NCBI RefSeq assembly: GCF_019598945.1
Contig: NZ_CP080598.1
Span: forward strand, 558,001-622,000
Length of the DNA stretch: 64,000 nucleotides
Source: Sphaerospermopsis torques-reginae ITEP-024
GTDB taxonomy: Bacteria; Cyanobacteriota; Cyanobacteriia; Cyanobacteriales; Nostocaceae
Direction: 5' to 3'
The translations under genes were made by a program, and so were the position numbers. Of this stretch, positions 9,161 through 18,430 are shown piece after piece; the first letter of the stretch is position 1; the number at the start of each line of letters is the position of its first letter. A model generated the notes under the pieces. It did no database searches. It saw nothing but the letters and a program-made list of their open reading frames with translations, and had not been told where the DNA came from.

Positions 9161-9401
9161 AAAATAAAATTAAGTTTTGGTTATAGGCGTAGCGATCGCC
9201 CTGGTAAGACAAATTTAGCAGTTTCATTATCTCCCAACAGCAAGCAGGGGAATATTAATAACCCAGTCCCCAGTCCCCAGTCATCAATTACCTTTTTCTG
9301 ATAACTGTACTCAGGATCACCCTTTCCGATAAGATGTATATGCTCAAAGCAAGATTGCCTATAAAGAGCAGATCATAGCAACTGGTTAAGGACTTTTATC
9401 T
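9161..9401. promoter_or_regulatory. Spacer upstream of acpP
   Basis: The spacer separates the divergent HdrB-like and acpP genes. It contains a HIP1 octamer near 9191, CCCAGTC heptamers at about 9263-9283, and the leader of acpP. No promoter hexamers are distinct enough to place exactly. Confidence 0.4.
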
Positions 9402-9641
9402 ATGAGTGAATCACCAACTTTTGACCGGGTTAAAAAAATCGTCGTTGAGCAACTAGAGGTTGATGAAGCAAAAGTAGTGCCAAAAGCCTCGTTTACAGAT
9501 GATTTAGGGGCTGACTCCCTAGATATCGTGGAACTGGTCATGGCTTTGGAAGAAGAATTTGATCTAGAAATTCCTGATGAAGCCGCCGAAAAGATTTTAA
9601 CGGTTCAAGAGGTAGTAGACTACATCGACAATCAAGAATAA
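9402..9641 (+). CDS. acpP: Acyl carrier protein
   Basis: This 79-residue acidic helical protein has the 4'-phosphopantetheine attachment motif [10 protein letters not shown] with Ser39 as the modified residue. It carries growing acyl chains in type II fatty-acid synthesis. Length and sequence are normal for the family. fabF follows 170 bp downstream on the same strand, and the acpP-fabF-tkt order is usual in Nostocales as I know it. Confidence 0.97.
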   Translation: MSESPTFDRVKKIVVEQLEVDEAKVVPKASFTDDLGADSLDIVELVMALEEEFDLEIPDEAAEKILTVQEVVDYIDNQE

Positions 9642-9811
9642 CTTTGTTACATCTGCCTTGTGAGTTGTGAGGGAATGGGTATCAGGGGCTGGGGACTGAG
9701 AAATATTGAATTTTGAAATGTTCCTAATTTTGATCCCAATTATCCTTCATCCCTCATCACCAGTCTTTATATTGTTATACCTGCTGCTTTTTCGCCACCT
9801 TTAACTGAATC

Positions 9812-11059
9812 ATGACAGATTATAAACGTAACCGCGTTGTTGTAACTGGTGTTGGCGCGATTACACCTATTGGTAACACACCATCTGAATATTGGGAAGG
9901 ATTGTTAAGCGGACGTAATGGCATAGACCACATCACAGCTTTTGATGCGTCTAAGCATGACTGCCGCATTGCGGGGGAAGTGAAAAACTTTGATCCGCAT
10001 GAATACATGGAGCGCAAAGAAGCCAAGCGCACTGATCGTTTTGCCCAATTTGCGATCGCAGGTGCTAAACAGGCTATATCAGACGCACAATTAGTTATCA
10101 ATGACCTCAACGCCGAGCAAATAGGTGTCATGATCGGTTCAGGCATTGGTGGCATTAAAGTATTAGAAGACCAGCAAACAGTCTATCTAAACAAAGGACC
10201 AGACCGCTGTAGTCCATTCATGATACCGATGATGATTGCCAACATGGCAGCAGGATTAACAGCAATTCATACTGGTGCAAAAGGTCCAAACTCCTGTTCT
10301 GTGACAGCTTGTGCCGCTGGTTCTAACTCTATCGGTGATGCCTTTCGCTTAATTCAAAATGGCTATGCCCAAGCAATGATTTGTGGCGGTTCGGAAGCAG
10401 CAGTTACACCATTGTCTGTAGCTGGATTTGCCGCAGCTAGGGCGCTATCTACAAAAAATGACCCGGAAAAAGCTTGTCGTCCCTTTGACAAAGATCGGGA
10501 TGGCTTTGTCATGGGTGAAGGTTCAGGAATTTTAATTCTGGAAGAATTAGAACACGCAATCAGTCGTGGTGCGAGAATTTATGCAGAAATGGTCGGCTAT
10601 GGGATGACCTGTGATGCCTATCATATTACTTCCCCCGTACCCGGTGGTTTAGGTGCAGCTAGAGCAATGGAACTGGCACTCAAAGATGGTCAACTGACAC
10701 CAGAAATGATTACCTATATTAATGCTCATGGAACCAGCACCCCAGCCAATGATGTCACAGAAACGGCAGCTATCAAAAAGGCTTTAGGCGATTATGCTTA
10801 TAAGATAGCAATTAGTTCCACCAAATCCATGACAGGTCATTTGTTAGGTGGTTCAGGAGGAATAGAAGCAGTAGCTACAGTTTTGGCGATCGCTCATGAC
10901 CACATCCCCCCCACCATCCACTTGGATAATCCTGATGAGGGTTGTGATTTAGATTACGTACCTCACACCAGCCGCGCTCAAATCGTAGAGGTGGCTTTAT
11001 CCAACTCCTTTGGTTTTGGTGGTCATAATGTCACCTTAGCATTTAGGAAATATCGTTAA
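9812..11059 (+). CDS. fabF: 3-oxoacyl-[acyl-carrier-protein] synthase II
   Basis: The 415-residue condensing enzyme shows the full Cys-His-His triad: Cys167 in VTACAAGSNSIGDA, the first histidine in NAHGTSTPANDV and the second in KSMTGHLLGGSGG. It elongates acyl-ACP with malonyl-ACP in the cytoplasm and favours longer or unsaturated chains. The C-terminal SNSFGFGGHNVTL loop is intact. The start MTDYKRNRVVVTGVG is standard. It likely works with the acyl carrier protein encoded directly upstream. Confidence 0.97.
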   Translation: MTDYKRNRVVVTGVGAITPIGNTPSEYWEGLLSGRNGIDHITAFDASKHDCRIAGEVKNFDPHEYMERKEAKRTDRFAQFAIAGAKQAISDAQLVINDLNAEQIGVMIGSGIGGIKVLEDQQTVYLNKGPDRCSPFMIPMMIANMAAGLTAIHTGAKGPNSCSVTACAAGSNSIGDAFRLIQNGYAQAMICGGSEAAVTPLSVAGFAAARALSTKNDPEKACRPFDKDRDGFVMGEGSGILILEELEHAISRGARIYAEMVGYGMTCDAYHITSPVPGGLGAARAMELALKDGQLTPEMITYINAHGTSTPANDVTETAAIKKALGDYAYKIAISSTKSMTGHLLGGSGGIEAVATVLAIAHDHIPPTIHLDNPDEGCDLDYVPHTSRAQIVEVALSNSFGFGGHNVTLAFRKYR

Positions 11060-11393
11060 TGGTGATTGGTGACTGGTGACTGGTGATTGGTGATTGGGAG
11101 TTATTTATTTTTAACTTTAGACTTTAGACTTTTGACTTGATTTTCTCCCCATCTCCTCACCTCCCTATCTCCCTAACTTTCCCCCTGGAACGTATTATAT
11201 ATGTCATTCCCAGCTAAACCAAGGGTTTGGCATGACCAAATTATTAGCTCTATTCATCACCTAAAACTCAGAAGATCCCGCTTGTCCTTATGCTAGTAAG
11301 AATGGGATGATGTAAATTGTGGGATCACTTGATAATGAACCCAAAAACAGAAAGCTACAAAGAGTCCTAACCCGTCGTTAACAATAAAAGATT
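11060..11393. repeat. Intergenic region with STRR heptamers, leader of tkt
   Basis: From 11060 to about 11097 the sequence is a tandem array of TGGTGAT/TGGTGAC heptamers, starting right at the fabF stop. A second run of TTTAGAC and CTCCCTA-type units follows to about 11180. The remaining 200 bp are the presumed promoter and leader of tkt. No gene was seen. Confidence 0.6.
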
Positions 11394-13406
11394 ATGGCTG
11401 TTGCAACAAAATCCATCGAAGAACTTTGTATTAACTCAATCCGTTTTTTGGCTGTTGATGCCATAGAAAAATCCAAGTCGGGACACCCCGGACTACCTAT
11501 GGGCGCTGCTCCTATGGCGTTTGTCCTGTGGGACTCCTTCATGCGGTATAACCCCAAAAATCCTAAATGGTTTAACCGCGATCGCTTTGTCTTATCTGCT
11601 GGTCATGGCTCGATGTTGCAGTATGCCTTACTGTATCTCATGGGCTACGATAGCGTTACCATAGACGACATCAAGCAATTTCGTCAATGGGGGTCTAAGA
11701 CCCCAGGCCACCCAGAAAACTTTGTGACAGATGGTGTGGAAGTAACTACAGGTCCTTTGGGTCAAGGTATTGCTAACGCAGTGGGTTTAGCTTTAGCAGA
11801 AGCACACCTAGCAGCTAAATTTAACAAACCCGATGCCACAATTGTAGACCACTACACCTATGTAATTCTGGGTGATGGTTGCAACATGGAAGGTATTTCC
11901 GGTGAAGCTGCTTCTATCGCTGGACACTGGGGATTAGGTAAATTAATCGCCCTGTACGATGATAACCACATCTCTATTGATGGTTCTACCGATGTAGCTT
12001 TTACCGAAGATGTTTCTAAGAGATTTGAAGCCTACGGTTGGCACGTACTTCACGTTAAAGATGGTAACACCGATTTAGAAGGAATTGCCAAAGCGATCGA
12101 AGCTGCAAAAGCTGTCACCGACAAACCCACCATGATCAAGGTGACAACCACCATTGGTTATGGTTCTCCCAACAAAGCAAATACCGCTGGTATTCACGGT
12201 GCTGCGCTAGGTGCAGATGAAACAACATTAACCCGGAAAAACTTAGGTTGGGACTATGCACCCTTTGAAATTCCTCAAGACGTTCTTAACCACACCCGCA
12301 AAGCAGTAGAACGTGGTGCTGCTTACGAAGCAGAGTGGAACAAAACCTTCGCTGAATACAAAGTTAAATATGCCCAAGAAGGGGCAGAATTTGCACGTTT
12401 CCTCAGTGGTAAATTACCAGAAGGTTGGGATCAAGTTCTTCCCACCTACACCGCCGAAGACAAAGCACAACCTACCCGTAAACACTCAGAAATCTGCCTC
12501 AACAAACTAGGCGCTGTTTTACCTGAATTAATCGGTGGTTCTGCTGACTTAACCCACTCCAACCTCACCGAACTCAAAGGTGCTGGAGACTTCCAAAAAG
12601 GACAATTCCAAAACCGTAACATTCACTTTGGTGTACGGGAACACGCAATGGGCGCAATCTGTAACGGTATAGCCTTACATCGTTCCGGTTTAATGCCCTA
12701 CGGTGCAACATTCCTCATCTTTACAGACTATATGCGGGCGGCTATTCGTTTAGCTGCGCTCTCTGAAGCTGGGGCAATTTGGGTAATGACTCACGACTCC
12801 ATCGGCCAAGGCGAAGACGGTCCTACTCACCAACCCATTGAAACCTTAGCTTCTCTGCGTGCTATTCCTGATTTAACAGTAATTCGTCCCGCAGATGGCA
12901 ATGAAACCTCTGGTGCTTACAAAGTAGCGATCCAAAAGTCTAAGGAAAATGCTTCCACTCTCTTAGCTTTCACCCGTCAGAACGTTCCCAACTTAGGTGG
13001 TACATCTGTTGATGGTGTGGCTAAAGGTGCATACACCATTGTAGATTGTGCTGGTACACCAGACATCATTTTAATTGGTACTGGTTCAGAACTGAGCCTG
13101 TGTGTGACTGCGGCTGAGAAATTAACCGCCGAAGGTAAGAAAGTCCGCGTTGTTTCTATGCCTTCTACAGAATTATTTGATGCTCAAGATGCAGCTTACA
13201 AAGAATCTGTACTACCAAAATCTGTGACAAAGCGTTTAGCAGTAGAAGCTAGTTGCAGTTTTGGCTGGCATAAATATGTTGGTACTGAAGGCGATACAGT
13301 CAGTATTGATAGCTTTGGTGCTTCTGCTCCTGGTGGTACTTGTATGGAGAAATTTGGTTTTACTGTTGATAATGTATTGGCTAAAGCTAAAGCATTGTTG
13401 GGTTAA
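11394..13406 (+). CDS. tkt: Transketolase
   Basis: The 670-residue protein is full length. It has the N-terminal substrate and thiamine diphosphate residues ([30 protein letters not shown]), the ThDP/metal motif [20 protein letters not shown], the central pyrimidine domain with [11 protein letters not shown] and [15 protein letters not shown], and the C-terminal regulatory domain. It moves two-carbon units between sugar phosphates in the Calvin cycle and the oxidative pentose-phosphate path. Its G+C and codon use look more biased than the neighbours, as expected for a highly expressed gene. Confidence 0.97.
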   Translation: MAVATKSIEELCINSIRFLAVDAIEKSKSGHPGLPMGAAPMAFVLWDSFMRYNPKNPKWFNRDRFVLSAGHGSMLQYALLYLMGYDSVTIDDIKQFRQWGSKTPGHPENFVTDGVEVTTGPLGQGIANAVGLALAEAHLAAKFNKPDATIVDHYTYVILGDGCNMEGISGEAASIAGHWGLGKLIALYDDNHISIDGSTDVAFTEDVSKRFEAYGWHVLHVKDGNTDLEGIAKAIEAAKAVTDKPTMIKVTTTIGYGSPNKANTAGIHGAALGADETTLTRKNLGWDYAPFEIPQDVLNHTRKAVERGAAYEAEWNKTFAEYKVKYAQEGAEFARFLSGKLPEGWDQVLPTYTAEDKAQPTRKHSEICLNKLGAVLPELIGGSADLTHSNLTELKGAGDFQKGQFQNRNIHFGVREHAMGAICNGIALHRSGLMPYGATFLIFTDYMRAAIRLAALSEAGAIWVMTHDSIGQGEDGPTHQPIETLASLRAIPDLTVIRPADGNETSGAYKVAIQKSKENASTLLAFTRQNVPNLGGTSVDGVAKGAYTIVDCAGTPDIILIGTGSELSLCVTAAEKLTAEGKKVRVVSMPSTELFDAQDAAYKESVLPKSVTKRLAVEASCSFGWHKYVGTEGDTVSIDSFGASAPGGTCMEKFGFTVDNVLAKAKALLG

Positions 13407-13611
13407 TTAGCAACAGAATATTTCTCTTATTTTCTGGGGTGGGATGAAAATCCTGCCCTTTTTTTGTGTCTACTGGTAAGTACCCAAGCAAAATTAATTT
13501 AACATATTGAGTGAAAACAAAAATGTCTGTATTCCTTACCTGTTCCCTGTTAAGAGTTAAGAGTTCCCTCTCCCAAATATAAAATTTATTTTGCACGACT
13601 ACTTATAAGCT

Positions 13612-13971
13612 ATGAGAACCCACAAAAATAACATTAGATTAGATATGCAACAAACATTTAAAGGTGAAAAAAGAAACGGTGAAGATAGCAGTCCTGTAAG
13701 TGTCTGGACATTCACAGATAAAGGTGTAGAAATTCAAAACGGGACTATCTTATTTATTCCATATACGAAAATTGTCTGTTTCACCATCAACAGTAAAGAT
13801 TTAACTTCTGTTCGTGATCCATTTGCACATTATTATATTCAGTTGCATATTAGCAGAGTAACAACGCGCAGTATAAATTCAACTTCTATTGATATAAATT
13901 TTAGCAATTCTGATTATGGTAAATCATGCGTTGAAAAAATTACGGAACTTCTTATGACAAAGATTGGTTAA
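13612..13971 (+). CDS. Hypothetical protein, possible PH-like beta domain
   Basis: The 119-residue frame has no recognised family. Residues about 28-60 (VSVWTFTDKGVEIQNGTILFIPYTKIVCFTI) alternate strands like a small bacterial PH-type domain, and a C-terminal helix follows; this is pattern reading only. The first ATG at 13612 or a later one at 13645 (MQQTFKGEK) could be the start; neither has a clear ribosome site. It stands alone between tkt and the DUF4360 gene. Confidence 0.5.
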   Translation: MRTHKNNIRLDMQQTFKGEKRNGEDSSPVSVWTFTDKGVEIQNGTILFIPYTKIVCFTINSKDLTSVRDPFAHYYIQLHISRVTTRSINSTSIDINFSNSDYGKSCVEKITELLMTKIG

Positions 13972-14349
13972 TTTAGATACTTCAATTTTGCTGCTGGCAA
14001 CAAATAAAAAATCGCATAATTATGAAAGAGATATTAAGTTTTATAATCTAATTTTGTCAAATCAGAAACAAATTTGTCCTCATGTCAGTCTGATATTTAG
14101 AAAGTTGTTTACAGAACAACTTTTGTGAAAAGTTTGTTATTTACAGCTATTTCCAGGTAAATGAAACACACTTTAAGGAAAGTTGTGTAACTCAGCCCTG
14201 AGTTTATCTATGTTGAAAGAGAATTGGATAAATCTTGAGTAAGAGTAGGTAAAAAGGCGAAACAGGACAAAACAAGAATTATTCAGGGTGTGGTTTAAAT
14301 ACTTGGAAACATCTGTCACACCTTTGATAATATTTAGAACAGGTAAGTT
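13972..14349. promoter_or_regulatory. Intergenic region with hairpin upstream of the DUF4360 gene
   Basis: AAAGTTGTT at 14101-14109 pairs perfectly with AACAACTTT at 14115-14123 across a five-base loop. It may be a terminator for the gene at 13612 or a structured leader element; no T-run follows directly. The last 200 bp should hold the promoter of the secreted protein gene. No open frame is convincing. Confidence 0.45.
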
Positions 14350-14955
14350 ATGAATCATCAAAAGTTCAAGAATATTGCTCGCAAAGCAACACCAGCTTTT
14401 TTGGCTGCTGCGACATTGACAATGGCCTCTGTTGGACCAGCCTTTGCTAATGAAAAAGTGCAAATTTTAGGGGCAGAATATGGTGGTAACGGTTGCCCTG
14501 AAGGATCTGCTAGTGTAAATGTCAGTCCAGATGGTCAAGAGTTAAGTATTCTCTTTGATCAATTTATAGCACTAGGAAATAATTCAGCACAGACACGCAA
14601 AAGCTGTAACTTAAGTATTCCCATTCAAGTACCCCAAGGCTTTCAAATTTCCCTCTATGATGCTGATTATCGGGGATATGTTGCTCCTGGAACAACTGGA
14701 AGACTAAGAGCAGAATACTTTTTTGCTGGTCAGCGTGGCCCTGTTTTTTCTAGGACATTTAGAGGCGAAACTGACTACAATGTTCGAGATAAATTAGTGA
14801 CTGTGGGTGATGTCTGGTCAAGCTGTGGTGATAGTGTAAATATGCGGGTGAACGCGGCAATGATCGCTAATGGTCAAGGGATGGCGACTGTGGACTCCTT
14901 TGATCTTGCTCATCGCGGTTTGGTTTATCACATCAAATATCGCAGTTGTCGATAA
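14350..14955 (+). CDS. Secreted DUF4360 protein
   Basis: The 201-residue protein starts with a Sec signal peptide (basic MNHQKFKNIARKA, hydrophobic FLAAATLTMASVG, cleavage after PAFA-NE near residue 34). The mature part has the DUF4360 pattern: GAEYGGNGCPEGSASVNVSPDGQ, LSILFDQF, RKSCNLSIPIQVPQGFQISLYDADYRGY and the closing YRSC. Four cysteines probably make two disulfides. The family is known from fungi, plants and cyanobacteria but lacks an established role. It is expected in the periplasm or outside the cell. Confidence 0.85.
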   Translation: MNHQKFKNIARKATPAFLAAATLTMASVGPAFANEKVQILGAEYGGNGCPEGSASVNVSPDGQELSILFDQFIALGNNSAQTRKSCNLSIPIQVPQGFQISLYDADYRGYVAPGTTGRLRAEYFFAGQRGPVFSRTFRGETDYNVRDKLVTVGDVWSSCGDSVNMRVNAAMIANGQGMATVDSFDLAHRGLVYHIKYRSCR

Positions 14956-15085
14956 TATAGGAATCCTACTTGAATCTTGCTCAATATACTGAGAATCAAT
15001 CGTTGATAATATAGGGTTTAGGGTTTACAGCTTGTTCAAAAATCAAATAGGAGTCCTATATCTATTAGACATCTCCGAAAAAGAT

Positions 15086-15113
15086 GTAGGGACAATTCAT
15101 GAATTGTCCCTAC
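15086..15113. repeat. Perfect 28-bp palindrome of the GTAGGG family
   Basis: The arm GTAGGGACAATTCA is followed by its exact reverse complement. It belongs with palindromes at 51736-51763 (arm GTAGGGGTAATTCA), 26432-26460, 35419-35443 and 43132-43160. The HEPN-like frame on the minus strand ends inside it, so insertion here truncated that gene. Confidence 0.85.
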
Positions 15114-15429
15114 CAAGAGTTTCAGAATCTGGATATTGTTTAAATTGGGGAAATGTAGATTCAATATGATATATTATTATTGAATCACACACTTGATCAA
15201 TAGTAAGTTCTAACTTATTTAACTCTCGAACATAGATTTGCAAAGAAGTTTGAATAAAACCTTCCCAAATAGCATAAACTATGGGGATGGAATAATAAAG
15301 AAATAATTCCTCATCTATATTTGAAAATCCATATCTAGCGCACAGCAATTTTAACCATGACATTAACTCTCTTCTTTCCTCAATGTCTGACATTATTTCT
15401 TGTTCTAAAAGAGTGATATTATTACTCAT
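15097..15429 (-). pseudogene. MAE_28990/MAE_18760-like HEPN protein, C-terminally truncated
   Basis: The 110 residues fit the N-terminal half of the MAE_28990/MAE_18760 HEPN family: LLEQEIMSDIEERRELMSWLKLLC, YYSIPIVYAIWEGFIQTSLQIYVRELN. Members are usually over 200 residues and carry a catalytic RxxxxH-type motif late in the chain; here that part is missing. The last residues (TLGRDNS) are encoded by the palindrome at 15086-15113, whose TGA ends the frame. It starts 10 bp after the DUF262 gene stop, so the two form one operon. The ribonuclease activity is probably lost. Confidence 0.65.
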
Positions 15430-15439
15430 TACTTATTAA

Positions 15440-16522
15440 TTATTTATTGATGTTGCCAAATATTCGCTTTGCTTCTGTCAGACGATTGATAATTCTATCT
15501 TTTTGATTATTTCCGCCTCTTCTAGAAAACTTGATTAAAATTGTATCTGTACGCACTTCCTTGTTTATTTTATTTAAGATCACATCTGAGGGTTGAGATT
15601 TGTAATAATCATAGTTTTCTGCAACACCAATAGTAATAACATCATAAAGAGCAGTGGCAAAATTGCCGTCATTCTGACGAAAAATCTTTCTTCCTAAAGG
15701 TTGCAGCAATGCAAAGACTTGAGTAAATATTTTTCTGTAACCTTCGTAATCAAAATGTTCATCTTCTAACGCATCTTTCATAAACTTAGTCATGTGTTGT
15801 GAAATACTGGTGCGGACTTTTTTGAGATTTTTGTAAAGAGAAATAAATCTCAACGCCAATTCTTCATCATATAATTGCTCATACTGCTCATTACTCAAAT
15901 CAATTAATGTCCGAAAATCTTGATTAGCTGCAAGTTCTTTGAGAAAATCATTAAACTTAGGTGAAATATCCCTGTAAATACAATTTCTAATCTCCTGAGT
16001 AGTTAAAGGAGAACCACCAGTATTCAATCTATTAAAAAGTTCAAACCGCATATCATAATTACTATTGGTTCTGAGAATTTCTACTCTACAATTAGCTCTT
16101 TTTAAATTTAATCGAAATTTATTGGGTATAGTTTCATAAGTGAATCCTTCCAAAGATTCAACTTTTTCACCTGCTGTTAACATCCAATTGTTATTCTTCC
16201 TAATACCTTCATCTTCGCTTTTCAAAACTCCAAAAAAGGAAAGTACAGTAGAAATTCTTTGCAAACCATCCACTAATTCCCATACTCCTTCACTGTCTTC
16301 AGCTACAAATATGGGAGGAATAGGAATACCTAAAAGTATAGATTCAATAAACCGTGTTCTCTGTTCTATATCCCAACGAAAATATCTTTGAAATGCAGGT
16401 TTAATAACTATTTCCTTACGTTCATACATACCCATTATTTCACCGAAGGATACGTCAAGTCTATCGGTATGTAATAAATTTCTCTGTTCTTCGATTTGTA
16501 TTGTTAGTTTTTCAGTATCCAT
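15440..16522 (-). CDS. DUF262 (ParB-like/GmrS-like) protein
   Basis: From ATG at 16522 the protein has 360 residues. The N-terminal DUF262 domain is clear: IVIKPAFQRYFRWDIEQRTRFIESILLG, IPIPPIFVAE and WELVDGLQRISTVLSFF, where DGLQR corresponds to the family's nucleotide-handling DGxxR motif seen in GmrSD modification-dependent nucleases and ParB-like proteins. The C-terminal half is helical with no DUF1524 HNH domain. A TTG start at 16540 would add six residues. The HEPN-like gene directly downstream suggests a two-gene defence or conflict module, now damaged on the HEPN side. Confidence 0.8.
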   Translation of the reverse strand: MDTEKLTIQIEEQRNLLHTDRLDVSFGEIMGMYERKEIVIKPAFQRYFRWDIEQRTRFIESILLGIPIPPIFVAEDSEGVWELVDGLQRISTVLSFFGVLKSEDEGIRKNNNWMLTAGEKVESLEGFTYETIPNKFRLNLKRANCRVEILRTNSNYDMRFELFNRLNTGGSPLTTQEIRNCIYRDISPKFNDFLKELAANQDFRTLIDLSNEQYEQLYDEELALRFISLYKNLKKVRTSISQHMTKFMKDALEDEHFDYEGYRKIFTQVFALLQPLGRKIFRQNDGNFATALYDVITIGVAENYDYYKSQPSDVILNKINKEVRTDTILIKFSRRGGNNQKDRIINRLTEAKRIFGNINK

Positions 16523-16573
16523 ATTATTTACCGTTAGCAATGGGTAATTGTTATTATCTGATTATATCAATTT

Positions 16574-16628
16574 GTAGGTTGGGTTGAGGAAACCCAACAT
16601 CAAGCAATAATAATAAATATGTTGGGTT
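16574..16628. repeat. GTTGGGTT hairpin repeat
   Basis: GTTGGGTT at 16578-16585 pairs with AACCCAAC at 16591-16598 over a five-base loop, and a third GTTGGGTT follows at 16621. The TGTAGGTTGGGTTGAGGAA form is a repeat I know as common between genes in cyanobacteria. It separates the PIN toxin gene from the DUF262 gene. Confidence 0.6.
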
Positions 16629-16658
16629 GCATTTCTTTCATTTAATCCAAACTATAAC

Positions 16659-17228
16659 CTATAACAGTAATTCTTGTAAAATTGCCATAGATTTATTAAG
16701 TTGTTGTTTAATTAAAATATCTAATAATTGATCTGATGTCATTGGGGGATTTTTTAAAGTATTCAATTGATTTTTAAATGCTTGACAAACAAGCTCAGAA
16801 TTAAGATTGATTAAATTCAAAATAAAATCATCTGGATGTTGTGCTTTAATACCATATTTTTCAATATATTCAGATGGAAAATCTTTTAAATTAAAAGTAA
16901 CAATTATTTCAGCACAACTTTTAATAGCTGCTGCTAAAACATGACGATCATCTGCATCTGGAAGTTCTAATTCCTCAATTAATTGTTCATATCCTGTAAC
17001 TAAACAATCTCGAACATTTTGATTCATTAAATTTTTCGTTCTTTCTAACTGTTTATAAGTGAGATCAGGGCGATTTTTCAAAACATTATTCATCCATTCT
17101 TTATGAATTTTTTCAGTCCATTTCGCCTGAAATAAATCAGTTAAAGCTAACCACATCAAAAAATCTCTGAGAGGTGCAGGATATAAAACACAAGCATCAT
17201 AAACAACTATCAAACCAATTGATTGCAT
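16659..17228 (-). CDS. PIN-domain ribonuclease, type II toxin
   Basis: The 189-residue protein has PIN-domain acidic positions: Asp11 in VVYDACVLYP, the HKEW glutamate near residue 43, ELPDADDRHVLAAAI near 90-100 and the TFNLKDFP aspartate. The DACVLYPAPLRDFLM start is typical of the PIN_3 group. PIN toxins cleave RNA in the cytoplasm and are neutralised by a cognate antitoxin. The ATG directly follows the stop of the HTH gene, so it is the second gene of that operon. It appears complete. Confidence 0.85.
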   Translation of the reverse strand: MQSIGLIVVYDACVLYPAPLRDFLMWLALTDLFQAKWTEKIHKEWMNNVLKNRPDLTYKQLERTKNLMNQNVRDCLVTGYEQLIEELELPDADDRHVLAAAIKSCAEIIVTFNLKDFPSEYIEKYGIKAQHPDDFILNLINLNSELVCQAFKNQLNTLKNPPMTSDQLLDILIKQQLNKSMAILQELLL

Positions 17229-17483
17229 TTAATATCCCATATTTAATTTTTGAGCTTGTTTTGCTAATTCTGCTAAAGTTTCTTGACGTTTAGCATCAAT
17301 TGTATTTTTATACTCTATTAAATCTTGATAGAATATTTGGCGATGATTTGCCGTTTTATGATAAGGAATTTCACCAGAGTCTAATAATTGAATCAGATAC
17401 TGATGGGAAACATTGAGAATTTTAGCTGCTTCTTGTGTAGTTAATTGATCGGATGTAGTAAGATTCACTTTTCTGGTTTGCAT
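17229..17483 (-). CDS. Excisionase-type HTH antitoxin
   Basis: The 84-residue protein holds a MerR/excisionase-like winged helix: LTTQEAAKILNVSHQYLIQLLDSGEIPYHKTANHRQIFYQDLIEYK. The C-terminal tail (LAELAKQAQKLNMGY) could bind the toxin. It precedes the PIN gene with no gap, the normal antitoxin-first order. It probably represses its own promoter; no operator was identified. Confidence 0.85.
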   Translation of the reverse strand: MQTRKVNLTTSDQLTTQEAAKILNVSHQYLIQLLDSGEIPYHKTANHRQIFYQDLIEYKNTIDAKRQETLAELAKQAQKLNMGY

Positions 17484-17586
17484 TTTATTAACCTAATCTA
17501 CAAATTTTAACTATGATTCTAACGGGTTTGTGTTGAGGTAATAATATTTATACATATATTATCAATGATACCATATTTTTTCAAGC

Positions 17587-17633
17587 CTGGGAATTAATTC
17601 CCAGTCTAATAACAAAAGTTGGCTGAAGCCGAC
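17587..17633 (+). repeat. REP doublet A (two hairpins) upstream of transposase
   Basis: Hairpin 1 is the palindrome CTGGGAATTAATTCCCAG (17587-17604). After the linker TCTAATAACAAAA comes hairpin 2, GTTGGCTGAAGCCGAC (17618-17633). The same hairpin-linker-hairpin order recurs at 18324-18370 and, inverted and with changed stems, at 18131-18180. These are substrates expected for the adjacent tyrosine transposase. Confidence 0.85.
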
Positions 17634-17694
17634 TATTTTTTTATAAATTGTGGGAATAATGAATATGAAAACATCATTATCAACAGGGTGTATT

Positions 17695-18132
17695 ATGGCT
17701 TCGTGGAGATTGTATTATCATTTGGTTTGGGCTACAAAAGAGCGTCAATTATTAATTACCAATGAGAGAGAACCGAAACTTTACAGTTACATTATTAGCA
17801 AAGCTGATGAATTAGAAACGATTATTCATGCTATTAATGGTACAGAAAATCACATTCATATAGTAGCTTCTATTCCTCCCAATATTTCTATTTCTGAATT
17901 TGTGCAAAAAATCAAAGGTAGCAGCACCCATTATATTAATAATGTATTTTCTGTAGAAGATATGTTTGGTTGGCAAAGAGGATATGGTGTTTTTTCGTTA
18001 GGCAGAAAACAACTAGAAGAAGCTGTGATTTATGTGAAAAATCAAAAGGAACATCATGCACAGGGTACAATAATTAAATCTTTGGAAGATTTTAATCAAG
18101 ATGATGATCCACCACAAAAATTCTATATGTAG
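17695..18132 (+). CDS. REP-associated tyrosine transposase (Y1/IS200-like)
   Basis: From the ATG at 17695 the protein has 145 residues (an upstream in-frame start would add 15 unlikely residues). It shows the Y1 transposase core: SWRLYYHLVWATKERQ, the HUH metal motif in GTENHIHIVASIPP, KIKGSSTHYIN, GWQRGYGVFSLG and the catalytic tyrosine in VIYVKNQKEHH. Such single-strand transposases of the RAYT group are usually single-copy genes bordered by REP hairpins rather than true IS ends. The stop codon lies inside hairpin doublet B. It appears intact. Confidence 0.88.
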   Translation: MASWRLYYHLVWATKERQLLITNEREPKLYSYIISKADELETIIHAINGTENHIHIVASIPPNISISEFVQKIKGSSTHYINNVFSVEDMFGWQRGYGVFSLGRKQLEEAVIYVKNQKEHHAQGTIIKSLEDFNQDDDPPQKFYM

Positions 18133-18180
18133 TCAGCTTTAGCTGACTTTGGTTATTAGCCTCAGAATTCATTCTGAGGC
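18131..18180 (-). repeat. REP doublet B, inverted copy at the transposase 3' end
   Basis: AGTCAGCTTTAGCTGACT (18131-18148), the linker TTGGTTATTA, then a 22-bp palindrome with arm GCCTCAGAAT (18159-18180). Read on the minus strand this is doublet A with both stems changed, yet pairing is kept and the linker TAATAxCAAA is conserved. It overlaps the transposase stop codon. Confidence 0.85.
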
Positions 18181-18227
18181 GGGCGTGGGGATAATGGTAA
18201 GATGGAATGTGGATATCAATGGAATTT

Positions 18228-18370
18228 TTAAGCCAGTCTGAAAATGTATTTTAAAACCCGCCTGGGAATGAATTTGAAATCATCAACAACCGGGAAATGA
18301 ATTGTCGAAACGCAATAACCCGCCTGGGAATTAATTCCCAGTCTAATAGCAAAAGTCGGCTGAAGCCGAC
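18228..18370 (+). repeat. REP doublet C with degenerate half-copies
   Basis: An intact doublet (CTGGGAATTAATTCCCAG at 18324-18341, GTCGGCTGAAGCCGAC at 18355-18370) has the same orientation as doublet A. Between 18228 and 18320 are decayed pieces: CCAGTCTGAAAATG, CCCGCCTGGGAATGAATTTG and GGGAAATGAATTGTCG. The cluster suggests repeated local insertion by the adjacent transposase. Confidence 0.75.
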
Positions 18371-18430
18371 TATAAGATTTTCATTTTTATGACAGGTTTG
18401 TGATTAATTCTTTAGATTTTACCATATTTG

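Noticed and set aside
13387-13596. 69-codon open frame on the minus strand after tkt
   Set aside because: It overlaps the tkt 3' end, has no ribosome site and no family resemblance, and crosses a likely transcript end.
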